This document shows positions 10,678 to 20,674 of a DNA stretch of 64,000 bases, in pieces (within the stretch, counting starts at the first letter, position 1; each line of letters begins with the position of its first letter). The position numbers and the translations under genes are program-made. Under the pieces are notes generated by a model that did not search any database, was not told where the DNA came from, and saw only the letters and a program-made list of their open reading frames with translations. The stretch is from Holothuria scabra (taxonomy: Eukaryota > Echinodermata > Holothuroidea > Aspidochirotida > Holothuriidae), in the NCBI GenBank assembly GCA_037179385.1, contig CM074187.1:15873450-15937449 (forward strand), given 5' to 3'.

Positions 10678-12960
10678 CAAGGGTGGCGCCAGGATTTTCC
10701 GACAGGGGGCCAGCATTTCAAGGCCCCGACAAAGGCTTTGGGTTAGCCCCGGTGGGACGTGACTTTGCAGATTTTGAGGCGCGCGTAGCTCGCGAAACTC
10801 TTGGCTTTCTTCTCAATAAATACTTTTATGGAGTTTATTTTGAAGACAAAATTTAAAATTTTTGAAAGAAATTTGGCTTTTGTGAGGATCATTAAAAAGT
10901 TGGGGTGTTTATTGAAGAATACCACCTTCATATGGGTAAAATCAAGAACGCTATACAGGCGACAGCTGAAAATCCTTTGCGGTTACGCATTAAAGTGTAC
11001 CTCAATTCAAAAAATGAAACATATATATTTAAGAGCATAAAAAACGAATTCTAACAGTCCAACTCCCATCTTCATAGGGCATTCCTAAACTGAGATATAA
11101 AACGTTTAATTTTATTCACTTAAAACAAATTTGTCTATTTCGCAATAAATTGTGACTTTCTTGTTGTACAACTCACATAACCTGCTTTCTTTTCCTTTTA
11201 AAATTAAAAATGCTTTTATGACCTTGAACACTTCCCTGTTTGCTTGCATAGCATGTTGCACAGAAAAGGCTTATTTAATGACATCACCGCATTACAGTAA
11301 GAGTGCTATCACACCCTGTTACAAGGTACGGTTAACTTTCAGAAAAACAAAGAAATACAAAGATTGTAATTTGAGTAGTAAAACAATGACATCACAAATT
11401 ATTGCGCAATGTACTAGGTCTACGTTCTAAGGCTTCAACACGAGACCAGAAGTTTGCCAGGAGAGTTGCAAATTTAGGGCTTATTTTATTGGAGAAATTT
11501 TGGATGATTTAATGGAAGAAAATTCGTATTTTTTGTTACGGTTTTTATGAAAAATTTGGGTTTTTATTTAGCGATAGGCCATGCCTTTAAAAGAGCAAAA
11601 TTGGGTAGCATGTCGGGAGATTAACAGATTTGGCTTTGGCATTTGGTTATTTATTGTACGGAGTACCCACAGAAATTGGAAAATTTTGCCACTTTCAACA
11701 ATCTGAAGCTCATATTGGAGAAAAATTGTTCAGTAATTTTATGACAGATTTGTGGGTTTAATGGAAGAATTTAATCTTCTTATAAGAAAAATCAAGTAGG
11801 GGGTGATCTGTAGTTTTGTTGGGGTTACTGAATATCATCATGCAGATTAAGGTCCTCGGACCATACTGGAAAATTCTCCCGCAGAAAAAATTTGACTTCC
11901 AATATATTTGAGGTTTTATATTTTGTATATTGACAAAGACGTACGGGAGGGTTTCAGTCTGTGAGGGGCAGAATTGTCTTTTTTGTCCGAAAAATGTGTT
12001 TCTGTCCGAAAGACTATCAAAGTGCAGAGCATAGAAGTTTTTGAGAAATTGAGAACCCCCACAGCAGAACATGGCATTTCCCGGGCTCGTAACTAAAAAC
12101 AAAGCAGTCATCATTTTGAGCTTTCTTTCGCAATAAAACTTTCACTTCATAATATTTCCCCAAAACGAAAAATGATTTTCAAGCATGCATTCAGAGCGCC
12201 ACCATCAGTTGACAAGGAGCTACAGAAAATTGTTACAAAATGTAAGCCCTGAGACAGCCGAAAATAGCATTTCCCAGAGTTGTAACTAGAAATGGAGCAG
12301 TCGTTATTTTGAGTTATCCTTTTGAAATGAAAGTTTCACTTCAATAGAAAAAAACCCAACTTGCTAAGTGACCAGAAAATTACCAGAAAAAAGATACTAC
12401 CACAATAAAATGTAATGTTCTTGTCTCTCTTCGGGGGAAAACTATGCAACGGAATTGAAAACAAACAAAGTGTTTTTGGATCTATCAAGAATCTTCGCTG
12501 TATTCAATTGCAAGGTCCGCTAAATAGACGAGATTTTCAGAATATAAATGATTTTACTTCCAAAGTATTTAAAATTATGTCACGTTACAAGGTGGCTTCA
12601 AATGAATTTTCAGTCAGACTTATTGGGAGACATTCTCATAATACTGTTTATTATTATGTGTAGCTGAAACAGTCTGGCCGATTATCATTACCGTTGCTAG
12701 AATTCAAGCCAGCTGACCGGGCACGCCAGATGGCGGACCATTGGACACATGAACAACCTCTCGCACGTTTTTGTAAGGAAAATTCGGAATTGTGTGTTTC
12801 CTTGAAGAATGTGGTCTTCTAGTAAGCGAAATTAAGAGTGTCGTCTGGGTAACTGAAGTTTATCAGACCCGCATCTATTATCAGTTTATCGTGTGAATGT
12901 AGATGAAGGCTCCCCGACGAAATTGAATTGACAATGCACTGAGTCTGTTACGATCATTAA
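10678..12960 (+). repeat. Interspersed DNA-element copy (right arm of inverted pair)
   Basis: This starts with CAAGGGTGGCGCCAGGATTT and runs in reverse-complement homology to 1-1868, with an unmatched insert around 10980-11430. It is noncoding as far as I can see. GGCGCGCGTAGCTCGCG at 10779 and GGCGCGCTACGCGCGCC at 1731 are matching CpG-rich patches in otherwise AT-rich sequence. Confidence 0.6.
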
Positions 12961-13504
12961 TGCCACTACAGGTAGAATATTTTCATATTTTCTGTTCTTC
13001 CTTACTTTATGCGGCATAATGGAGGTGAACGCTGTAAGAAAAATGACAAGGCTCAAGTTTCACACTGCCTTCATAAATATGACCAATTTTTGTGAGCCGT
13101 TCACATATATAACCGTCAAGTTAAGGAAAAAAATGAAACCTGAAAAAAAAATAGAAATCAGAAAAATGGGAACTTTTTATGTGAAACAGGAAAATTTTGA
13201 CAATCACCGTGATTTTTGTTTGCCAAGAGCATTAAAGTTTGTAACAACTTACATTTTCAGTATGAAGTGTTTTAGGTGAGCACTGCACATAATTCATTCA
13301 GACAAGCCACCTCACATTGACAAAAAATTTTCCAAGAGTATGGGAAGTCATCACTTGTCTTATGCGTAACGAAAAAATATGAAGAATATCTTTGATAGAC
13401 ATTTACTATGTCGCAGTTATTTCCCCCGTTTTCACGTCGATCGTTTCTACCCCACAGTGAATACCCTTCATCATGATGGCTGATTGCATTAAACACCGCA
13501 TAAT
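12961..13504. other. Unassigned sequence
   Basis: No recognisable gene or repeat. An 86-codon + strand ORF at 13019-13279 has no motif that I know. Confidence 0.45.
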
Positions 13505-13960
13505 TGAAAATGTCGCTTTCAAGTTGTTCTCATTGTGTTCGACATGAATGAGAAGTTGTCCGTGTGTACTTACCGAACTAAACAGAGGCATGATCACACT
13601 TGTAGTAATCCGCGATGTTGTAATTATAACTGGATTAAGGGATTAGAGTCAGCATTTCACAACACAAAACCGTTTCGGTTTAATATAATTGCTCTTTACG
13701 ACTGTGCAAATCGGATCTTGCCAGAGTTTTTGATTAGTGCACGCGTTTGACCATTGATTGATCTAAGCTTTAGTGAAAATTTATTGTGAGACGCTAGGAC
13801 ATAGGATGTTTTAAGACATTGGACAGTTGAAAAGAATTAAATGCCAGAAAACAAATGAAATATAATAATAATTACAATCTGACCATTTCCTGTATAAGGT
13901 CATAGTGGGGTAGTCGAGAGGCAACTCAATGAAAGTAGCTGAGGGCCCGAGATGAGAACT
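13505..13960. repeat. Host repeat, uninterrupted paralogue
   Basis: This aligns with 8283-8490 joined to 10207-10440 and keeps a single GGATCTT where the other copy has the hAT-like insertion. It also has a plain TGAA (13505-13508) where the other copy has the GGGAGCAC MITE. It acts as an empty site for both. Confidence 0.7.
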
Positions 13961-15204
13961 TCGAAGGACGCTGGGTACTTTTCCAAAATGTAGTCATTCA
14001 AAATGAAAAGTTCAAGATTTAAAATGAAAAATGAAGTTGCATGCCTACTAAAAAGGCAACAAAAGTATATGATTTAAGTTATCTTCCTTAAATTTAATTT
14101 GCAATCAAGCCTTTTTGAGGAATATTCGCGAGACGCGCCCGAAAATATAGCAATTTAGCTAATATAGGTCCCCCTCATTCCATACCGGTATCCCTGCGCA
14201 AAATGCCTCGTAAGCACCCTTTTATTGTAGTTGCGAAACCGCATACTGAACTATCAAACTTTCATTTCAGAGATGTTTCTATTAATTCAAAACACCTTTA
14301 CAGACATTTGGGAGTGTTAGCCTAACTTACAAAAATTACATTACGTGGTATGTAATCCAAGTTTCATGTGGAAACGCAATTCCTGATATAGGCCTACAAA
14401 ACAAAGCCTGACTTGAATTTTCAGCCCTTGCACAGATTAGAAACGCAGTTTAATATTCACTACGATTTATAATTCATTTTTAAGTTATGCTAAGGATAGA
14501 ATGTATTAAAATTTATGCCAATCTAATTATCCGTGTGCGACTCCGAAGGAAACATCAACGAAAGGGACATATTTTGTTGGTTTAAATTTACAAAAAGAAG
14601 ACCGTAGCAAGCCATCTGCTGGGAGGGGAGTATTTTTTATGTAAAGACCTTCTCAGTAACTATCAGACACTTGGTTCAAAGGTTATGTGGTTTTTCCAGT
14701 TAGACACAGACCAAGTTTTCATATGCAAGATACCTACATAAATTCGCCTTGTATACAAACCATCCTTGATGTGGCTACTGCTGCCATGCAATAAACACAA
14801 ATGTGAGTACGCCCTCTATTTGATACTACTACATTGCATAGCCGGGCTACATTTAGGTAGGTCGGGCGATCCGGGCGAACGAGGCATACTTTTACTATGA
14901 CCGCAGGCGCTGATATGATACGCGCGCAGTACGTGGTAACGAAGGGGCTTAGGCTACACAAGGTCAGGAATCGATTATTGCCCCTTGGCCTTGCTGACAA
15001 AAACTGCTTAGCTTGTCTAACGTTTGTTTTTGAGGAGACGTCTTGTAGTGAAATGGACGATTTATCCTGTTTATACAACAGTTGACGTACACAGGAATTT
15101 GGTGGGTGAGATGAAAACTTCTTTATCGCGTAGCCTATTGCAATAGCCTAACAAGTAACATTAACATTAGGCCTAACGTTAGTATTTAGTCTAAGTTCGT
15201 CACT
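13961..15204. other. Intergenic stretch without recognisable genes
   Basis: About 1.2 kb. A 114-codon minus ORF (14734-15078) has no recognisable domain and sits in otherwise noncoding sequence. Nothing else is seen. Confidence 0.45.
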
Positions 15205-15208
15205 CTAA

Positions 15209-15666
15209 GGGAGCATATCCCCATTAATTTCCCCATTGACTTATACACTAAATCCAAAAAGTAAACGGGCCCCTAAAAGCTTGTCGAAGTTTTCGCCAGG
15301 GTCAAGCTACCCCTCATATGAAAGCTGACAAGTTGGCCATTCATGGCACTTTCAATTTACCATATCATGACCGTGAAGATTTTTTGCTATTTCACCTCAA
15401 AGTTCAAACCACCTTTTCCGAGCCTTGTTTTTCACTAAAATCTCGGTATGCCTCCGCCAGCTTCTAAGGCCCATAATTTCCACAAAATTGCTTTAATTGA
15501 GCCAATTTTTTCACAAATGGTACTTCATTTAATATACTTTCCAAAAAAAATTACAGAAAACCCCAGCTCATTCCATAACATATCAAAAAAGTGCTCCTTT
15601 TAGGGACTCTATCTGAGGGCGAACAAATGGACGCATTAATACACCTTGTAATGGGGATATGCTCCC
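15209..15666 (+). mobile_element. GGGAGCATATCCCC MITE, family A, left copy
   Basis: A 458-bp noncoding element with terminal inverted repeats GGGAGCATATCCCCATTA and TAATGGGGATATGCTCCC. Left flank CTAA, right flank TTAA. It appears identical along its whole length to 19592-20049. Confidence 0.88.
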
Positions 15667-15670
15667 TTAA

Positions 15671-16441
15671 GTGAGAGGTGAATTTTTACATTTTTCCAAA
15701 AGTGTAATTTAAAGGCAATAGATGACTTGTGCAACCCAAACTAGGAGTCTACTCACATTTTGAAACATTTTTGACCTGATTCAATGCCAGTCCATGGACT
15801 TTCACCCTGAACCCAATTTTAGGTATTAGCATATACTATCCACACTGAAATAGTGCTAAGTCCAAGTTTGACCCATAACACTCTGCAGGGTATATCCAAT
15901 TGCAGGAGGCTTCTTTGGTGCCTGTTTTGACCTGAAGGAAGGACTCCCATTATGCCCTGTGTACTATACACTGGTTGTGTCTATTCTAAATGGGAGAAAT
16001 GGTCCTGTCCATTTTAAAGCACACTCCAATTTAAAATGGATCCAACCAGACCTCAAACCAATCCATAATGGTCCAATTTGGCTCCAAACTGTCTATTTAC
16101 TGGGTCAATTCTCCTGTAACAAGAAGAAACAGCAGTTCTCAGTTACATTTTGCTTCAAACAATACATTTGCAACATTAATAATGGATAAAAAGGCAAAAA
16201 ACGAAGGTCAGAGGCCAGAGCAAATTGGTCAGTCAGAGTGAGGGCGCTGTTCACAGTTAACAGGAATCTGAGCTTTGACCATGATCACAGTGTATTCATT
16301 GCATTCAATCACTTCACATGTGTTCACACAAGTGTTTTGACATACTGCTACAATTAATTTGAAATTTAAATCACTCTTTCAGTGGATATTTGTTATTTGA
16401 GTCAGACTTTTTAGACAGGTTATTTCAGAGTCTAAAATAAT
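15671..16441 (+). other. Upstream region of transposase relic
   Basis: About 770 bp between the left MITE and the first transposase codons. Poly-purine and AT-rich patches lie before the ATG at 16442. I cannot place a promoter or a separate terminal repeat for the transposase element here. Confidence 0.4.
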
Positions 16442-18489
16442 ATGGGTAGGAGGAAAGGAATGCTTGGAAGGAAAGCAACAACCTTCACAAAAGGCAACAC
16501 GTTTGGTTTTGGTGCCTGTGAAGTAGATGTTGTTTGTCCTAACCACATACCTAAACCTTCCAGTGGTGAAGAGCAAAAGCCTGAGAGTCACAAAGCTGGT
16601 TACAAAAGGCTTACCAAAGAATTGCATGAGAGGGTTATGGAGTCACCCAAAAAATTTGAACATGTAGTACCACCTTCAATGTTGCTTAGGCCAAAGGAGA
16701 GCTGCACTAGCAGACTTGATAGGCTAGTGAATGCAGACCACCACGAAAATGCTGAGTCAGAGGGCAACAGAATAGTCCATTTGGGAACCTCTCTGACTCT
16801 CATACAAGAAGCAGCACTAGCTCACCGTGAGGCAAACAAAAAGTGTGGTGGCATTCTTGTATCCCTGGCATCACAGGAGGTTCAGGTTGGGCTAGGCACC
16901 CAAGTGGTGCTTAGTTGTCCTCTCTGCAGTTTCCAAAGTAAGCCTTTGAAACTTTACAGGGAAATAAAAAGAGGGGGGAACTTACCTGGAAAGGATCCAT
17001 GTGAGTTAAATGTTGGCCTTCAGTTAGGCTTACATCAGACTTCCATAAGTACTAGTGGAGCACGTAAATTACTTAGCTGTCTCTCTTTGCCATGTCCTTC
17101 TGTGAGTTCACTGCAGCGGTCAGCAAATAAGATTGGTCTTGAAATGAAAAAAATAAATGAAAGTGATATGGCAGAAAAAAGGGCTATCATTAAAAATACT
17201 CTTTCATTGCGTGGCTTTCCAAATGAATCTCCTATTTCTGCTGAATATGATCGCCAATACAACAACCCTCTCCAGAAATGCCAGAGGTAAAACACCCTTT
17301 GCTCCAGCAACTCAGAGTAGAGATGTGGTTGTAGAGAATGTGACAACAGACAAATTTGTGATTGGGTACCACCACAGCAATAAACTGTGCATGATAGGCA
17401 GACTTAAAAGGAACAAGGGTGAAAAAGTTGAGTGTCCTGGGCATCCTGGCTGCACAGCTAACTTGAAAGAGACAGACAACATTGGAGATGAAGAACGTGG
17501 CGGAAAAATGTGTGCCTCACATCTGTTAAAGAGTAAAAACCCAGTAAAGGTTAGATACTTGACAACAGATGCTGATGGGAAGGCTTGTAAAGGATTTAAC
17601 AGTGTTTATACGACTGCAGCATCTGAAATATCAACAGACAACCTACTAGACGAAGTTCATTTAAACCGGTCACTTCGCAAAGCCCTTACAAAGATCAAAT
17701 TTTCCAGTGCTATGTTTCCTGCAAAGAATCAAGCTCAAAAGCTGGTAATGGCAAAACGTTTTGCCGAGGACTTGACTTACCGTGTACAAGCTGAAGTGAC
17801 GGCTTCCAGAAATCACCTTAGAAATGACTTGGAGAAAATTAATAAATGCACACCACAGTGGCTGGATTGCTTGACCAAGTGTTATGGTGGAGAACACACT
17901 GGTTGTAACAAATTTTCATTTGTATGTAGGGAGGCACAAGCGGTACAAGTTTCCATACATGCCACACGTGGCAAAAGGTTGTCTGTCGATATCAGATGCT
18001 GACAGTAATAAGATACGGAAAATATTGGAGGCACGCGTGTGCAGACTCAGACTATGGTCTACTCGCTTTCAAACATCAACCCAGAAGGCAGAGTCAGTAA
18101 ACAATGCCTTCAAAGTAACAAACCCAAAACAAAGTACTACATTTGCCAGGAATGCTCAGTTTAGAGACCAGAGTGCGATTCATTTAATAAATAATGGGCC
18201 AGGAGAGTCAATCCTACAAAAAATGAATGCCATGGGGATGCAGCTGACTTCAGACAGCCCATGTGTAAAAACCCTATGGCAAATGCAACAAAAAAGGGAG
18301 TATGATAAATTACGTAGAAGGTGTCAGTTGTACAGAAGGAGGAAAGCAAAGCTGAGGTTTCGAAAATACATGTTGCATGAAAGGACTAAAAATAATAATA
18401 CTAATAGTGAATACAAGAAAGATCAGCTAATTTGTAATGACCACAACTATTCCAGACAACCCACCCTGGATCCCAACTATTGGTGTTAA
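16442..18489 (+). pseudogene. Mutator-like / Kolobok-like DDE transposase, two frameshifts
   Basis: Three overlapping open segments in different frames (16442-17290, about 17280-17935, about 17930-18489) together cover roughly 680 codons of one protein. The N-terminal part has a cysteine pair LSCPLCSF near residue 160 and ends at YNNPLQ. The middle part begins GKTPFAPATQ and has a zinc-type cluster CPGHPGC, a putative first catalytic Asp in TTDADGK and a second in LDEVHLNRSLRK. The last part has TSTQKAESVN, whose Glu is the likely third. The pattern resembles the Mutator-like transposase domain proteins common in marine invertebrates, as I recall the family. The superfamily is not certain; TTAA-type flanks would suit Kolobok. 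Frame breaks near 17280 and 17930 make it nonfunctional as read, unless they are assembly errors. Confidence 0.75.
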
Positions 18490-18549
18490 ACATTCAAGTG
18501 TGCAATTTAACTCACATACCAACCTCGAAAAGTATACTCCCAGGCGTTA

Positions 18550-18966
18550 TCAGGTTCCACGGGGTAGGCCTAGTATGCAACTGGGATAATCTACATGCCC
18601 GACACAGGCTCCATAAACTTTGCATGTCCGCCGACAATTGTTTATTCCCCGCGGCTCTTCAGATAGGTGAGCTGCATCAAGGCATAGACTGTTGTGGCAC
18701 AAATGGGATATGTCCTTATGTTTGTGTTGAAGTGAAGCCTTCCTGTCTAAAATGTCTGCAATAACGTATGCCAAAATATGCACTCTAATGGCCTTTCGTT
18801 TTGTTGCCAGTGGAAGGTTCGTTCGAATGACACCGTATTTTGGAGCATTTGCACTGCTGGATGTGAATGCACCTTTCCATATTATGCATCCGTGTTCCCT
18901 CTTACTTCGTTTTTTTAGCTTCTTCCTAATTTTCTCAGACCATTGGACCCAATCTCTGTCTGCCAT
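18550..18966 (-). CDS. His-Cys-box (His-Me finger) endonuclease, I-PpoI-like
   Basis: An intact 138-residue ORF, convergent with the transposase relic and separated from it by 60 bp. It has C27 in GCIIW, then the box H88-L-C90, C95, H100, then N109, then C115, C121, H124 and C130. The spacing HxCx4Cx4H followed nine residues later by Asn matches the catalytic His/Asn and first zinc site of I-PpoI (family knowledge, recalled). The second cluster C-x5-C-x2-H-x5-C is close to but not identical with it. The family (zf-His_Me_endon) cuts DNA with a beta-beta-alpha-metal site, His as general base and Asn holding the metal. A lysine/arginine-rich N-terminus (residues 12-23) may bind DNA or act as a nuclear signal. 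The start at 18966 is the first Met. Unlike its neighbour it has no frame break. Its role in the element is unknown. Confidence 0.72.
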   Translation of the reverse strand: MADRDWVQWSEKIRKKLKKRSKREHGCIIWKGAFTSSSANAPKYGVIRTNLPLATKRKAIRVHILAYVIADILDRKASLQHKHKDISHLCHNSLCLDAAHLSEEPRGINNCRRTCKVYGACVGHVDYPSCILGLPRGT

Positions 18967-19587
18967 TGTCGTAATTACCTCAGGAGTTGCACTTTTAGGC
19001 TACCAGTGTATTACAGACATTTGTATTGTAGCAACACATAGGCCTAAGACCAGTGCATAGGCTGGCCATGTGAAACTTTGGCAAGGAGAGTAAACCTGAG
19101 CACTGACAATCAAGTATTTAGTCTAATTATGTGTCTTAACCTGTATTTACACTGCACATGTACTCACCAAAATGCGGGGCTCAACAAACATTCACACATC
19201 AAAGTAATGTGGTAATCTCGCAGAACTGCATGATGCTTCAGTACCACAACAACAGCACTGGTGTATGTCTATACCATGTACAATTGGCCGGGACTACTTC
19301 ATAAAGCTGTATGGTAGCCTTTATACAACATCCTGGTACTACTTTCATCAAAAGGGTTCACCATATCTGCAAAAGAGTAAAGTATTGTGTCTTTAAGGGC
19401 CTAAATTTAGTCCGTTTTGTGGAATTTTTAACGTTTTCTCACAAAAATACTAATTTTGGCCCCAAAAATCGCTCAGGCACGAAATTGTGGGTCGTCTGCC
19501 CATAATTGGTTTATACGTAGCCTATGAAGTACAATAAGTCAAGTTTGGTCAATTTCAAACTGATTTGAAAATTTTCAGTTTTCTCCC
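18967..19587. other. Noncoding sequence right of the endonuclease
   Basis: This lies between the endonuclease start and the right MITE. It would hold the endonuclease promoter on the minus strand. I see no core promoter motif that I would defend. Confidence 0.4.
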
Positions 19588-19591
19588 TTAA

Positions 19592-20049
19592 GGGAGCATA
19601 TCCCCATTAATTTCCCCATTGACTTATACACTAAATCCAAAAAGTAAACGGGCCCCTAAAAGCTTGTCGAAGTTTTCGCCAGGGTCAAGCTACCCCTCAT
19701 ATGAAAGCTGACAAGTTGGCCATTCATGGCACTTTCAATTTACCATATCATGACCGTGAAGATTTTTTGCTATTTCACCTCAAAGTTCAAACCACCTTTT
19801 CCGAGCCTTGTTTTTCACTAAAATCTCGGTATGCCTCCGCCAGCTTCTAAGGCCCATAATTTCCACAAAATTGCTTTAATTGAGCCAATTTTTTCACAAA
19901 TGGTACTTCATTTAATATACTTTCCAAAAAAAATTACAGAAAACCCCAGCTCATTCCATAACATATCAAAAAAGTGCTCCTTTTAGGGACTCTATCTGAG
20001 GGCGAACAAATGGACGCATTAATACACCTTGTAATGGGGATATGCTCCC
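19592..20049 (+). mobile_element. GGGAGCATATCCCC MITE, family A, right copy
   Basis: 458 bp, same orientation as and apparently identical to 15209-15666. Left flank TTAA (19588-19591), right flank CTAA (20050-20053). The sequence just left of it, CTCCCTTAAGGGAG, happens to form a palindrome with the element's first bases. Confidence 0.88.
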
Positions 20050-20118
20050 CTAAGCTAGGCTACTGTAACTTACTTATACTATAGTTAGGCCTATAGCCTA
20101 CCCCTTTAACACTGCTTT

Positions 20119-20174
20119 CAACGGTGAACCACCGTTTGATTCACCGTTGGGTTAAACGGTGAACCACCGTTGGA
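20119..20174. repeat. Pair of AACGGTG/CACCGTT hairpins
   Basis: AACGGTGAACCACCGTT occurs twice (about 20120-20136 and 20155-20171). Each copy is a 7-bp inverted repeat with a 3-base loop, and another CACCGTT-like arm lies between them. Function is unknown. Confidence 0.7.
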
Positions 20175-20381
20175 AATTCCAACACAGTCCTTTCATACTG
20201 CATCAAGAATACACCGATTAATTTGCAACATGCGGGCTACTAGAAGTGTTTAGATTTTGCACAGATGAGTATGAAGACCCATAGCGGGGTCAGTTAGTTT
20301 CCGGTTAAAAGTGTTGTAACCCAATCATACCCTTACCCCTTCTCCACCTCTTCCTAGTGGGGTCTGTTAGTTTCCACCCAC

Positions 20382-20466
20382 CTTCTTCTTCTTCTTCTTC
20401 TTCTACCTCTACCACCACTTCTTCCTCTACCACTTCTACTTCTTCTTCTACTTCTACTTCTACTTG
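20382..20466 (+). repeat. (TTC/TAC)n microsatellite
   Basis: A pyrimidine-rich trinucleotide tract of TTC, TAC and CTC triplets, just upstream of the repeat block starting at 20490. Confidence 0.9.
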
Positions 20467-20489
20467 CGGTAGATCTTTATATACCGAGG

Positions 20490-20620
20490 CCTAGCCTATG
20501 CATTGTAAGCAGTTCCAGCAGTTGAATGTGCCGTGAGACAAGATTAAATGAATAATAGTTATTGGTAAGCTGAATTGTTTGTTAATTTGTGTGGTCCTTG
20601 ACCAGAAGTACTACTTAATT
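20490..20620 (+). repeat. Interspersed repeat related to 26420-26560 and 53900-54010
   Basis: Shared words include CCTATGCATTG, CAGTTGAA, GGTAAGCT and AATTTGTGTGGT. It is noncoding and appears to be part of the same family as the two larger blocks listed below. Confidence 0.6.
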
Positions 20621-20674
20621 CAACCAGTCATAGTGCAGAATTTACATGCTACATGTAGCTTACAGTAATCATTT

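Larger units (their letters stand above)
15209..20049. mobile_element. Putative composite transposon: two identical MITEs around transposase relic and endonuclease
   Basis: The unit is bounded by 458-bp MITE copies in the same orientation. The outer 4-bp flanks are CTAA (15205-15208) and CTAA (20050-20053). The inner flanks are TTAA (15667-15670) and TTAA (19588-19591). Two independent MITE insertions should each show matching flanks, and instead the matching pairs are outer-outer and inner-inner. The simplest reading is that two MITEs once landed at TTAA sites either side of this cargo, and the outer ends were then used to move everything into a CTAA target. This is inference from about 16 flanking bases. 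Confidence 0.6.

Noticed and set aside
14734..15078. 114-codon minus ORF
   Set aside because: No recognisable domain and short length. I could not separate it from chance.
15667..19591. The inner segment as an ordinary TTAA-flanked transposon inserted into a MITE
   Set aside because: An insertion into one MITE would split it, not produce two complete 458-bp copies, and no separate terminal inverted repeats are visible next to the inner TTAA sites.
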